Source: Pogostemon cablin (Eukaryota; Streptophyta; Magnoliopsida; Lamiales; Lamiaceae). Taken from it: DNA of 64,000 nucleotides. The translations under genes were made by a program, and so were the position numbers. The stretch covers positions 1,064,814 to 1,128,813 of the forward strand of contig CM043005.1 of assembly GCA_023678885.1 (NCBI GenBank), written 5' to 3'. This document shows, piece after piece, positions 34,147 through 44,853 of this stretch. The stretch's first letter is position 1, and every line of letters begins with the position of its first letter. The notes beneath the pieces are model-generated. The model did no database searches. It saw only the letters and a program-made list of their open reading frames with translations, and was not told where the DNA came from.

Positions 34147-34202
34147 TACATTATTTTGCCACATATTTTCCTTTAATATGCAATAAAATTCAAGTTCCTA
34201 CA

Positions 34203-34634
34203 GTCATCAATATCTTTTTGCATTTGCTGCAAATCTTTCGATCTACGTCTACTCGTTAAAAACCCGCTCAACTCAACATCCATTGCACTTCATAATCGCT
34301 CTCCGTTGTACTTCTGATCACATCATTTACCTTACCCTTGCTTGTATCTTAAACATGTTTAGAGCAAGTCTCGTGTGAGACTGTTTGACTTTTTAATTAA
34401 TTATTATTATTTTTTAATAAATATATTATCACTTTTCTGATTGACATATTAGATTGGAGGTACTACATGATATATATCACAATCTTAATTACCTTTAAAT
34501 TCAAGATCACACAATTAATAAAGAGATGGAAATTACAAGCTAATGAAAGACTAGTACTGCTGTTATATATTACACTACACGAAACTACACACCAGTTGCA
34601 TTGCATTTAGTGACCTTAAAATAGAGGTAAGAGG
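34203..34634. other. Short intergenic stretch before the FORKED-like gene 3' end
   Basis: No gene seen. The part next to 34635 is probably the 3' UTR of the FORKED-like gene. A CAAGTCTCGTGTGAGAC motif at about 34366 resembles the termini of the MITEs at 53557 and 57654. Confidence 0.4.
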
Positions 34635-37600
34635 CTATTTGTAGTGCTTTTTCTTCCTTTCCGCAACAATGGAGAGAAGCCTGGAAACCCCCTGAGTCCA
34701 CATCTCATACTCTCTCGCATTCCTGCACTCGAACTCGACTACTCCACGAACTTGCGTATTTAGGCCAAAATACCGCCTCTGCTCCCCATCTTCGAACAGA
34801 TGCCTCCCTGGCCATGCCGGCAACTCCTTGCACACATCCACAACCACATCTGCAACACAAAAACCTTGATCACTATACATTACTTGTAATGAAGAGGGAG
34901 GTAGGACTAATAAGATGGATAAATTAGTTTTAAGTACTTTTCTTCTTCTTGGTGATGGTTTTTCCAACATGTTTGCTCTTCATCTTCAGCATCACCTGCA
35001 CAGCAATGTAAATTGAATCATGGGATTCAGAGACAGAGAATTAATTCTACTGCCAAAACTTACATTGCCACTTCGATGAATGTAAACAGAGACAATCTTC
35101 CAGTGAAGATCACCTGTTGAGAAACAAGTTTTTACATCAGGACATCAACTATATATCCAAGGCAACTGACTATATCATCCAACGAGTACGAACTCTTTCA
35201 AGTAGAATAACGTCAAGTATTTTAAAAAGTTAAGAGTAATATTTGCTAGAAAGGTACATAGTATATCTTGTTGCACACTTGCATCTCTCTGTTTGCAATG
35301 GTTGAATCGAAGAGAGAGCACTAAAAAACAAACTTTTTTTTGGTAATGGAATTGAATTTTCGTTGTAAAACAATTTTTTCCATCTGTATAAAACAGTTTT
35401 TTAGTGGAGAAGGATACCTTTACGTGTTCGTTTGAGAAGTTCAGTGCCTCTGGCAAGCATTTCTTGATTACATGCTGCAAGAAAATTCTCTTCTGGTACA
35501 AGTTCTTCACAGTAGCTTATGTTCCCACTCGAATTATTTCCGTTCAGCCCCCTCTCCACCGGTACCGCCGCTGCCACGTTCCACACTTCTTTTAGTGCCC
35601 GAGCCTTCAGCGTTGCAACTCCTCTCAAAGCTTCAATCGTGTTCAGACAGTTTCAGATAAATGCTTTCTATGATCATCGGATTAATCAAATCAGACGAAA
35701 ATAAATTAAAAATTTGATTAGTTAACCTGTAGCAGCGGCGGCAGTTAGAGTGGATATATCACCGTGGGAACGAACACTGACGGCGGAGCTAATGGCGGAC
35801 ATGAGGTGGTCCCGATCGGCTCCCATTATCTCCGCCGCCTCCACGCACTGTGCGGCGACCAGAGTGGCGGCTGAAGCCACCACCATGTCGGTTTTGGCCA
35901 TCTGCTCGTTCTTTCCCTTGGCAGAAGCGGCGGCGGTTGCGGCGGCTATTGCAGCAATGGCGGCGGCCACCCCGGCGACTGAAACAGCTGCGTGCAGCTG
36001 GGCGTTGTGAGTTCTGGTTTCCTCTTTCTTCTTCTCTCTCCGCTCCTTTAACCATCTCCCTACCGTCTTTCCGCCGGGAGTGTTAGCGCCACCAGCGACG
36101 CCGCCGATGAAGGCAGCTCGAGGAGTTCCCGTGAACAATGGTTGGAGAGTGTTGTTTGCTTTTAGATACTGGAATAACTCATTTATTAATGTTACGCTTT
36201 CTTTTTGACAATGAAAAATAAATAAATGACAATGAAATATATATATATACTTCTTTCGTCCTTGAGTCTCATTTGCTTTTGGATTAAGGAGTATTATTAT
36301 TTAATTATAGTGGGTAATTGTATTAGTGGGTGTGTGTGAATCTTATATATCCAAAAAAGGAAATGAGATCCTTTGGATGGAGCAACCAAAATGGTAAAAT
36401 GAGACTCTTACCTAGGGACGGATGGAGTATATAATAAATCCACATATAATATTAATACAATTTCTCATTACATATAAAATAATACTCCCTTCGTCCTGCA
36501 CTTTTCACCAGCGAGGTTTAAGAAAAGTTATATTTTGATCAATTTTATTGACTTTTTAGGAGTATTGTAGTACTTTTCAGGAGTATTATTGTATTTTTAA
36601 GTAATAAATAAATTATAAAGTTATTTTATACTCCATCCGTCCCATAGAAGTTGGCACACTTTCCTTTTTGATTTGTCTCACTAAATTGACACATTTCCTT
36701 TTAAATACATGGGACCTACACAAAAATAATTAATCTATTCTCATGGGGCCCACATATCACCTCTAATACAACTCCCACTACACATTAAATATTATTTCTC
36801 TCACTTCACTTTACTTTATTTTATATTAAATTATCATACTCCTTAATATTCGTGTTCAAAAGGATGTGCTAACTTTATCGGAACGGAGAGAGTATGTGTT
36901 AAGTGAGAGTGATATTTTTAAATTATTGGTTGATATGAAGTTTTTTTTTTCTTGTCCATGAACATGAGTGTCAGAAAGTGTGAACATGATAGATGGAATA
37001 CTTCATAATTTTTTTATCCTACTACGTATTAAAATATTATTACTCCATTTAATTTTCATACTAATAGTAAATGTAACGTAAATTTAACATAAATTGCGAG
37101 AGCAAGGAATTATATATTTATCGAATTTTAATAACCCAATAACATAATTTATTTATATAATACTCCTCCGTCCGCTTCTAAGGTATACATTTTATTATTT
37201 TTGGCGTCCGCTTCAAAGGTATCAATTTTTCTTATTTAGTAAAAAAGTACACAATATGGTCCATCACTTCCCATTAATACAACCATTCACTTTACATACG
37301 ATAATAATACTTCTTAATCCACGTTAAAAAAGCAAATGGATACCTTAGAATGAGACGGAAGAAATAATAATTACTCCCTCCGTCCCTAGGTAAGAGTCAT
37401 ATTTTACCATTTTGATTGTCTCATCCAAAGTATCTCATTTCCTATTTTGGACATATGAGATCCACTCATATCCACTAATACAATTAAAACATGGGGCACA
37501 CACCCACTAATACAACTACCCACAACATATTAAATAATAATCCTTCTTAATTCATGTGCCAAAAACAAATGAGACTATTAACAAAAGAGGGGGAATATTA

Positions 37601-40600
37601 TATTTCAAATCACTATCTCATACATTTAACATAAATTGCGAGAGCAACGCTGTGGTATGGTATGAATGTTACGTATAAGTGGTGAAAACGGTGAATGAAT
37701 TTTAGAGTGAGAAAATCGATGTATGATAAAAGGGGCAAAAAAGCCTGAGAGAAAAAGAGGGAAGTGAGTTGAAGTTGATGATGAAAGTGGAAGGGCTAAT
37801 ATGGGAATGTGATTCAGTTGTTTCAACAAAACATGAACTAGGAAATTAATCTGAATAATTTTGTACGAACACTCAATACCTTTTACCAAAATTATTTTCT
37901 TTTTTATTTTCAACTGTTAATATAAAGATTAAAGGGTTTTTATTGTGGAAGGCCAAATCTATGGGTCGTGTTTGTTTCCATACAAAAATTTATTTTCAAA
38001 TTTTCAAAACTCTCACTTAAAATTTAAAAATAAAACGTACTCCATCCGTTCTGAGCAAACAACACCATTTGCTTTTTGCAAGTTGATTAAGGAGTATTAT
38101 TATTTTATGTAATGTAAAGTGGGTAGATGTATTAAAGAGATGTGATGGGTAGTGATGAGTCATTTGTGTGTCCTTTTTACTAAAAGAGAAAAAATGGTAT
38201 AATTTGAATGAGACGTCCAATATAGTATAATGATACTATTTGCGCTGGACGGAGGGGTATATAAATTCTATAATCATCAAATGCATGTACCACTCATTAA
38301 TTCGCTTAAGTAAATATGCATTTTTTTCTATTTTCTATTTGATCATTTCTCATCTCTCAATGAAATTATTTAATAATTCGCGTCCTAATAATTATATTTA
38401 CTTATTATATTTACTTTTTATATGTGAATTAATTAATATTTCCTCCATCCCACATTAAAGTTAGACATTTGTTTTTTGCACAGAGATTAAGAGATATAAT
38501 ATTTTAATTTATAATGAGGTGAGAGAAATAATATTTAATGTAAAATAGGTAGTTGTATTAGTGTTGTGTGTGGGCCCCATATTAAATAATTAATTATTTT
38601 GTGTGGGCCCAACTTGACAAAAAAAATGTAAACCTTAACGTGGGACAACCCAAAATGAAAAACGTAAATCTTAACGAGGGACAGAGAGAATATAGTATTT
38701 TAATATGTATTGAGGTAAAATATATAATACTCCCTCCGTCTCGCTTACAAATGAAGAGTAAAAAGCTTATGGGGACGGAAAGAGTATTTTGATGTATAGT
38801 GTATAGTTCTATTAATGTTGAAGGTGGGTTCACGAAGATATTTTAATTATTTTGTGTAGGTCTCATATATCGAAAAAGGAAATGTAATACTTCCTCTGTC
38901 CCAAGTATTTTAACATACTTTTCATTTTGGGTTGTCCCACGTATTTTTACTCTTTCCATTAATTGTAAAAATATATAATATTTTATTACCTACTTTTTAC
39001 AATCCCAACAATTTTAATTAATTTTTTACACTTTATTCATCATTCACAACAACTTTATTTACTTTTTCTTTTTAAATTACTAATTTATCCCTACTTTTTC
39101 TTACATTATATATTAAAAAAAGAGATAGTTACTACTAGGTATATTGGAATCTCCTTAATTACTATGAGATACAAAAATAGTACTACTAACTACATAAATA
39201 TAAAGTGATATTACAATATTACCCTCACAATATATTGCACATAAATGTGTGTGTGCAACATAAAAGTTCATGTGTAGTAAAAAAATGTGTGCAGCAAATG
39301 TCATGTGCAGTAAAAAAAGTGTGTGCAGCAAAAAAAGGGTTTGGCGGCGGCCGTTCGGCGACGGCAGTGAGTGAGTGAGGGATTTAGGGTTTATGGTTTA
39401 AAAATGTATAAGATTATAAAAAGTTATATTTGGTATTTCACTTTGAAATTTTATATGTGAGTAATTTTTTGAATTCGTTGTATCTCCTAGTAATTTAGGG
39501 TACAAAATGTGTCATAGAAGTAAAATTTCCTTAAAAAATAGCACGTCTTAATTTTCGTGCCTGTATAAATGGGTAAAAATACTCAGAACGGAAGGAGTAA
39601 TTAGGATGAGATACAAATTAAAAATATATAATTATTAGGATAGGATGGAGGGAGCAATTTTTTACGCATACTGTGTTAATAATCTTGATTTGAATTAAGG
39701 TTAAAACATACCGTACCACACCAAAATTTAAAATAATAATAAATGATCACTATTCATGATTTTTTTAATATATTAGTAAAATTATTTTTTACCTACTTTG
39801 TAGTTTGTACACTCTTTGCATTAATTATATGATTTTAATAAATAAATTATAAAGTGGGTCATGTAAATTAAAAATAAATACTCCTTCAATCTCTAGATAA
39901 GAATCTCATTTTACCATTTTGGTTGTTCCACCCAAAAGATCCTATTTTATTTTTTGGATATATGTGACCCATCCATACTCACTAATACAATTAAAATGTG
40001 GTGCCCACACACCCACTAATACAATTACAAACTACACATTAAATAATAATACTCATTAATTTATGTGGCCAAAAGCAAATTAGACTCTTAAAAAAAATAA
40101 AAGAAGTAATATATTAAAAATTAAAATGTACAGAAAGTTGTAATATTGAGTGACGTTTTATCTATTAGATTACCCCATCAACAACCGGTTGAGGGGGTAG
40201 GATAATAAGACAAACTACAAGAATAAATAGAAAATTGGAAAATAGAAATAAGAGAACAATCGGTGGAGGGAGACAGCATGCAGCCGATACCACAACCTAT
40301 ATTATCCTTTGTATAATTGATAAGTAGCGAACTGTAATTGGTTATACTTAATTTTTGGGTATATAATTTAAATCTTTGATAAATTATATATAATTAATTT
40401 AATTATATGAAATATAAATAAACAGAATTCAATTTTTTTTAATCTATAAATAGAACGTAATATTGATATATTTTGGATCACAATAAAAATACTCTCTCTG
40501 TCCGTCCGAAATAAGGTACTCCCTTCGTCTCACGTATTTTTATCAATTTTCCATTTTGGGATGTCCCACGTATTTTTATCCATTTCATTTTTGGCAAAAA

Positions 40601-43199
40601 TACATAATATTTTATTACATACTTTTTACAATCTCAACAATTTTAATTACTTCTTTACACTTTATTCATTTTTCCCAATAACTTTATTCACTTTTTCTTT
40701 TTAAATTACTAATTTATTCCTACTTTCTCTTACATTATATATTAAAAATATAAAACGTTTTAATCTCCGTGCCCGTACAAACGGGTAAAAATTCCCGGGA
40801 TGGAGGGAGTATTTTACTTTTGTACATGTTAATTAAGAAGTATTATTAATTTAATGTGTAGCGGGTAGTTATATTAGTGAGAGTGTGGACCCCATATTTA
40901 ATTGTATTAGTGGGGTGTGTGTGGGTTCCATATGTGTAAAAAATGAAATGACCCTCTTTGGAACGGACGACCAAAATGAAAAAAAGACATTCTTTCAATC
41001 GGACGAATGGAGCATAATTTTTATATAATGTATGGAGAATATATATACTCCATCTGGTTACTTACAAGGTATCCATTTTACCATTTTGGGCGTCCACTGT
41101 ATCAATTTTCCTTATTTAGCAAAGAAGTACACCATGTGGCCCACCACTCCCCTCTAATACAACTACCCACTTTATATATAATAATAATACTTCTTAATCC
41201 ATGCGCAAAAGGTAAACGATTACCTTTCAAGTGGCCGAAGGGAGTATATTTTTTATCTCAATAACATATTTTTTATTTTGGTATTTCATTAACATAATTT
41301 TTATATAATTATTGTAATTTGAATTTAATTATTGTGTTCGTATGTTTTTTTTTCAAAATAATCTTCTTATTATAATTGCGGAATTAAAATATTTTCTAAA
41401 ATATAAGATTATATTAATTTTAAATATAATTAAAAAATTTAAAACAATAATATGTAAATGAGAGATAAATGAATATTTTATTAAAAAGTTAGATTGAATT
41501 GGGTTGTTGATGGAGTATAAAAAATTGAAATGGGGTTGGGTTGTAGGTTGTATATGTGGATGAGAGGGAAATAAATATCACTCCCTTCTTCCGCTTTTAA
41601 GGGTATCATTTTTTCATTTTGGGAGTTCGCCCCAAGGGTCTCATTTCCTTTTTTATCCACACACACCCACTAATACATTTAAAAAATGAGACTCACACCT
41701 CCACTAATACAACTACCCACTACAAATTAAATAACAATACTCCTTAATCTCCGTGTCCAAAAGCAAATGACACTCTTAAATCCACACGGAGGGAGTATAT
41801 TGTTGGGTTGAGTTGTTGTGGGTTGTGGATGGGATAGTCTTACACCAAAATTAAATTATCCTCTTAAAAAATAATAAAATTAAATAAATATTTTAATATT
41901 GATATCTACAAAAAAAATGGTGTATCCCACCGCCCTGTCCTGGGGATTAGTGGAGGAGGTAAATCGCAGGATGTGTCTCAAGTGGTTTATAGAGAGGGCT
42001 CACTTAAACTTGTGCTTTCAAGGGGCCAAATCCATGCTAAAGCAGGATTCGAACCCCCATCCTACAACAATCAAACTCAATTAGAAGGTCTTTCCACTCT
42101 CCTTCTATCACTTGAGTTATGCACTAAAGCTATTATTGATATTTACACTAAATATGAATGGGTGTGGGAGGAGTAATATGCTTATAAGGGAAAGTCAAAA
42201 AGAGGAGTTCAGGGAGACGGCTAAAGCGTTGTTGTAAAGAGACAAAAGCGTTTATCGAAAGTGACAAAAGCGTCTCTTGTTCTTCACTTTTTGCAAAGAA
42301 ACGTTGTGAAAGACATCGCTCAATGGGGGCCTTATGCTCTAATCCCCTCACCCGCCTAAGCCTTCCTTTTATTCTAACATCATTCACTAATCATCACTTT
42401 ACCCTCTTCCATTTTCTTGTGCATATATTCATGATATAACATCACACTTAGTGAATAGAAACAAATTATAACACGAAGAAAAGTATAAATCCTAAGGATA
42501 ATCCTACATGCCACTAATAAGTTTCAGGTACAGATACAGAGGAAATGATGTACGCACCGTGTACATTTTGATCTAATTCTTCAATTATTGGAAATGGAGA
42601 GTAGTCCACATTATTAAAACATGATAATTAAATTAAAATTAAATGACATACCTTGACAACATCCTCGTACTCCTCAGATGGTGAGATTGGAGGGCTCTCA
42701 GTTTCTTCAGTAAGGCACCCATTTAGAGGTCCACTGCTATGTGAAAGCCTTCCTGATGTTAGTGGTGATATTTCCTACATAAATTTCCATCAATATCCAC
42801 CTCTTCATCTTTATTTATGAGTTATATCAACATAAAAATAATGAAGAAGAATTGAAGAAGGCAAAAACGTACAGATTGGGACATGATACGTTCAAGAATG
42901 AGCTGAGAAGTTGCAGAAGAAGCAAAAGAAAACGTGTTTCCACAAAGCTTCGCAGAATCATCATCTTCGGCGGCGTTGTTCTCCGGTATGGTCGCCGTCA
43001 CCGCGGCAACCGAGCTATATTTGTGGAGCAGCGGCGGTGGATTCGCCGGAGTTAGTGCTTTAGACACTTGAACGGCGGAGGCGCTCCACGACCTCGACAA
43101 GAACTCCATGGGCCCTCTCGGACTTTCCGGCAGCTGGAGCTCTCCGTTCGGGCCCTTCTCGGCCCACAACAAGTCCATTCTGCTGCTGTTGCTATGCAT
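34635..43199 (-). CDS. VAN3-binding / FORKED-like protein with C-terminal PH domain, seven exons
   Basis: Plant-specific protein (DUF828 plus PH-like domain); relatives bind the ARF-GAP VAN3/SFC and act in vesicle traffic, PIN localisation and leaf vein joining. Exons (high to low): 43199-42873, 42774-42652, 36168-35727, 35630-35418, 35113-35064, 34995-34938 and 34849-34635; total 1428 nt in frame, 475 residues. Landmarks: MEFLSRSWSASAVQVSKAL and SFASSATSQLILERIMSQ (exon 1), EISPLTSGRLSHSSGPL (exon 2), KTVGRWLKERREKKKEETR then an Ala-rich segment and AKTDMVVASAATLVAAQCVE (exon 3), TLKARALKEVWN and ELLKRTRKG (exon 4), WPGRHLFEDGEQRRYFGL and YEMWTQGVSRLL in the PH part (exon 7). The second intron is 6.48 kb and packed with MITEs and a SINE. 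No lesion found. Start chosen at MHSNSSRMDLLW; the frame is open further upstream. Confidence 0.93.
36250..36427. mobile_element. Stowaway-like MITE (decayed)
   Basis: Ends CTTCTTTCGTCC and GGGACGGATGGAG beside TA, in FORKED-like intron 2. Confidence 0.7.
36485..36998. mobile_element. Stowaway-like MITE, split by a second copy
   Basis: Starts CTCCCTTCGTCCTGCAC and resumes after 36892 with sequence related to the element at 33874-34146 (GTTTAAGAAAAGT..., GAAAGTGTGAA). The right terminus is weak (GATGGAA). Confidence 0.55.
36631..36892. mobile_element. Stowaway-like MITE nested in another
   Basis: CTCCATCCGTCCCATAG start and GGAACGGAGAGAG end with flanking TA, 262 bases. It sits inside the element at 36485-36998. 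Confidence 0.85.
37163..37365. mobile_element. Stowaway-like MITE
   Basis: CTCCTCCGTCCGCTTC start, decayed GAGACGGAAGAAA end. Inner sequence (TTTTGGCGTCCGCTTCAAAGG) matches the copy at 19092. Confidence 0.75.
37374..37595. mobile_element. Stowaway-like MITE
   Basis: CTCCCTCCGTCCCTAGG start, GAGGGGGAA end, in FORKED-like intron 2. Inner sequence resembles the copies at 36250 and 39881. Confidence 0.75.
38040..38257. mobile_element. Stowaway-like MITE
   Basis: CTCCATCCGTTCTGAGC start and GCTGGACGGAGGGG end beside TA. Confidence 0.75.
38440..38690. mobile_element. Stowaway-like MITE
   Basis: TTCCTCCATCCCACATTAAAG start and TTAACGAGGGACAGAGAGAA end. A shortened relative (about 38730-38784, CTCCCTCCGTCTCGC to GGGACGGAAAGAG) follows directly. 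Confidence 0.65.
38890..39597. mobile_element. Stowaway-like MITE interrupted by a MULE-type MITE
   Basis: CTTCCTCTGTCCCAAG start and CAGAACGGAAGGAG end. The inner sequence is that of the uninterrupted copy at 40519-40809; comparing the two places the foreign insert at 39121-39529. Confidence 0.8.
39121..39529 (+). mobile_element. MULE-type MITE family M1, copy 1
   Basis: A 409-base insert, AGATAGTTACTACTAGGTAT to the right end, flanked by ATTAAAAAA (39112-39120) and CTTAAAAAA (39530-39538), 8 of 9 matching. The outer 50 bases form imperfect inverted repeats sharing TTACTANGAGATACAA. Inside are TGTGCAGYAAAA repeats (39260-39335), a GC-rich GGCGGCGGCCGTTCGGCGAC part and a telo-box (TTTAGGGTTTA). 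It has same-family copies at 52910 and 59155. Confidence 0.8.
39881..40107. mobile_element. Stowaway-like MITE (decayed ends)
   Basis: CTCCTTCAATCTCTAGATAAG start, poor AAAGAAG end. Inner sequence (CTCATTTTACCATTTTGGTTG) resembles 37374-37595. Confidence 0.6.
40492..41012. mobile_element. Stowaway-like MITE, split by another copy
   Basis: CTCTCTCTGTCCGTCCG start and CAATCGGACGAATGGAG end. Between them a complete second element (40519-40809) is inserted at TA. Confidence 0.7.
40519..40809. mobile_element. Stowaway-like MITE, nested and complete
   Basis: CTCCCTTCGTCTCACG start, CCCGGGATGGAGGGAG end, TA both sides, 291 bases. It gives the uninterrupted reference for the copy at 38890. Confidence 0.88.
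41048..41244. mobile_element. Stowaway-like MITE
   Basis: CTCCATCTGGTTACTTAC start and GGCCGAAGGGAG end beside TA. Confidence 0.75.
41581..41795. mobile_element. Stowaway-like MITE
   Basis: CTCCCTTCTTCCGC start and CACACGGAGGGAG end, in FORKED-like intron 2. Confidence 0.8.
41906..42133 (-). mobile_element. tRNA-derived SINE in FORKED-like intron 2
   Basis: On the minus strand it has a pol III A-box-like stretch (ATAACTCAAGTGATAGAAGG, about 42120-42100), a B box GGTTCGAATCC (about 42056-42046) and a 3' end running into T8 (about 41918-41911). It is flanked by direct repeats TATTGATAT (41897-41905 and 42134-42142, + strand). Length 228 bases, usual for plant SINEs. It lies in the same orientation as the host gene. 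Confidence 0.8.
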
Positions 43200-44651
43200 G
43201 CTATGAGTCTTATCCTTTTGCTTTAATTGGAAAATGTTTGCTTGAAGTATGTGTCTGTGTATGTTTTTTATAGATGGGGGAATTTGAGTAGGCTTATTCG
43301 GGCCCACAGCCCGGCCCACTTGGTCAATGAGTGCTACAGTCAATGTATGTTTATACTTTAAAGTACTGCTATCTCTTTACCAATTTTAAAGATAACAACA
43401 TCTTCCTACAATTCCTGCGGTGTGCTTTGTCTATTTGTACCTTGATGAGAGTACAAGAGTGTATATGCAGATAAGGGACTGGAGTCACTGTAGAGAAATG
43501 AAAGGTGGGAAAAAGAGAGGTTCATCTGTTTTTTTTGTGGCTCTTTTTCTTTTTTGAGTTTATGTTTTTCAAGAAAAAAGTGTATGATTAGAGAAACACC
43601 CTTCATTTTTCTACATTGGGATCCCAATCACTATAATTGATCACTTCACATCTTTCCTCTCTTATCATCTTTTTCTCCTCATAAATTCAGTAAATTCAGA
43701 CTTGAATTAAAGGTGTTATTGCTTAACTTGTGTTTCCATATTACATGAGATAAAAAAGTCCATGGAGAAAGTGGATTTAAGTAATTGCAACAAATGGCTA
43801 AATTTATTTACAACAAAAAGGGCTCTATAAGAAATTAGATATTCAAGTTCTAAATATTTGGGTAAAGTAAATAAATATATTCTCAATAATGAAAAATTAT
43901 TTAAAGAGAATTTGTAATGAAGTTTATGTAACTCTCTTTACTTCTCATCTTCAATAAATAAATATTTTCTCAGTTAAAAAAGAAAAGAAAAAAAAAACTC
44001 CATATCCACTCGGTCCAAAGTAAATGCAATTCAATTATTATTATAACGTGAATCAAAAAATATTATTTTATGTTGACAAAGTTTATAACGAGAGGTTGTT
44101 TATTTGAGATGGGTTAAAGTACGCTTAATAATTGTGAAATTATATTTTTTAAAATATAATTTTAAAGTGTTATAATATAATTTATTATTAACATATTTAT
44201 TTAACTATAAATAAGTTAATGATTCAACCCATATTATAACCTATCTTATAACAACATTCTCACAGTCCCTTTTATGCGTAATGAATATTTATTATATTGA
44301 TTTTTAGCCCTCAATCCTTACGTTTTAAAAGAGATTTGTTCTTATGTTAATTACTTTTCATTCGTTATTGGCAAATTCTCTGGTGCGTTTGGGAGCAAGA
44401 ATTAAATCGGTGAGCTAACATTCAAAATATATATTACTAATAAATAAAAATATATATATGTACACTATTAAATAAAAATTTATACATTTTATTAGCTAAT
44501 TTTCTATTAATTTTTTTAATAAAAAACTAAATAGGAAAGGTATTATATTTATTAAAAAAATACATACTCCACTCTCTCCAATCCAGAAATGCTTACATGT
44601 ATTTGATTGCACATAATTTAAAAAAAGTAATTTTTTACTGTAATAATGTGT
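43200..44651. other. Upstream region of the FORKED-like gene and intergenic DNA
   Basis: The first few hundred bases should hold the promoter and 5' UTR of the minus-strand gene. No further gene is supported; the rest is AT-rich. Confidence 0.4.
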
Positions 44652-44853
44652 TCTCTCCGTCCCGCTCAAACGTCATCGGTTGATTTTTGTTCGTAAATTA
44701 AGGATTATTACTATTTTATGTAAAGTGTGTAGTTATATTAGTAGTGAGTGGTGGGCCACATGTAGTATCTTTTTACTAAAAGTAGAAAATGATGACATTT
44801 GCATGGGACGCCCAATATAGTAAAATGGTGACCTTTCGGTGGGACGGAGGGAG
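44652..44853. mobile_element. Stowaway-like MITE
   Basis: TTCTCTCCGTCCCGC start and GGTGGGACGGAGGGAG end beside TA, 202 bases. Confidence 0.8.

Larger units (their letters stand above)
32789..34202 (-). mobile_element. 5' LTR of the gag-only family (copy C), with a Stowaway inserted
   Basis: Read on the minus strand it starts TGTAGGAACTTGAATTTTAT at 34202 and ends TTGTTACA at 32789, a TGT...ACA pair, followed by a leader with TTTAGCACGTCCAGTGGGAC, the likely primer-binding region. Its ends match the LTR before the gag at 61504. A Stowaway-like element (33874-34146) interrupts it, and a long degenerate tandem array (about 33180-33560) is present here but not in the other copy. Confidence 0.7.
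36169..42651 (-). other. Giant intron 2 of the FORKED-like gene, a MITE cluster
   Basis: This 6.48-kb intron separates two exons that join in phase. It holds about fourteen Stowaway-like copies (several nested), one MULE-type MITE and one SINE. No other gene is seen inside it. Confidence 0.9.

Noticed and set aside
35750..36086. Plus-strand and other-frame ORFs over the alanine-rich exon of the FORKED-like gene
   Set aside because: They are shadows of exon 3, whose minus frame joins in phase with both neighbours.
42040..42133. tRNA gene suggested by GGTTCGAATCC
   Set aside because: No cloverleaf closes; the pol III boxes, T tail and target duplication fit a SINE.
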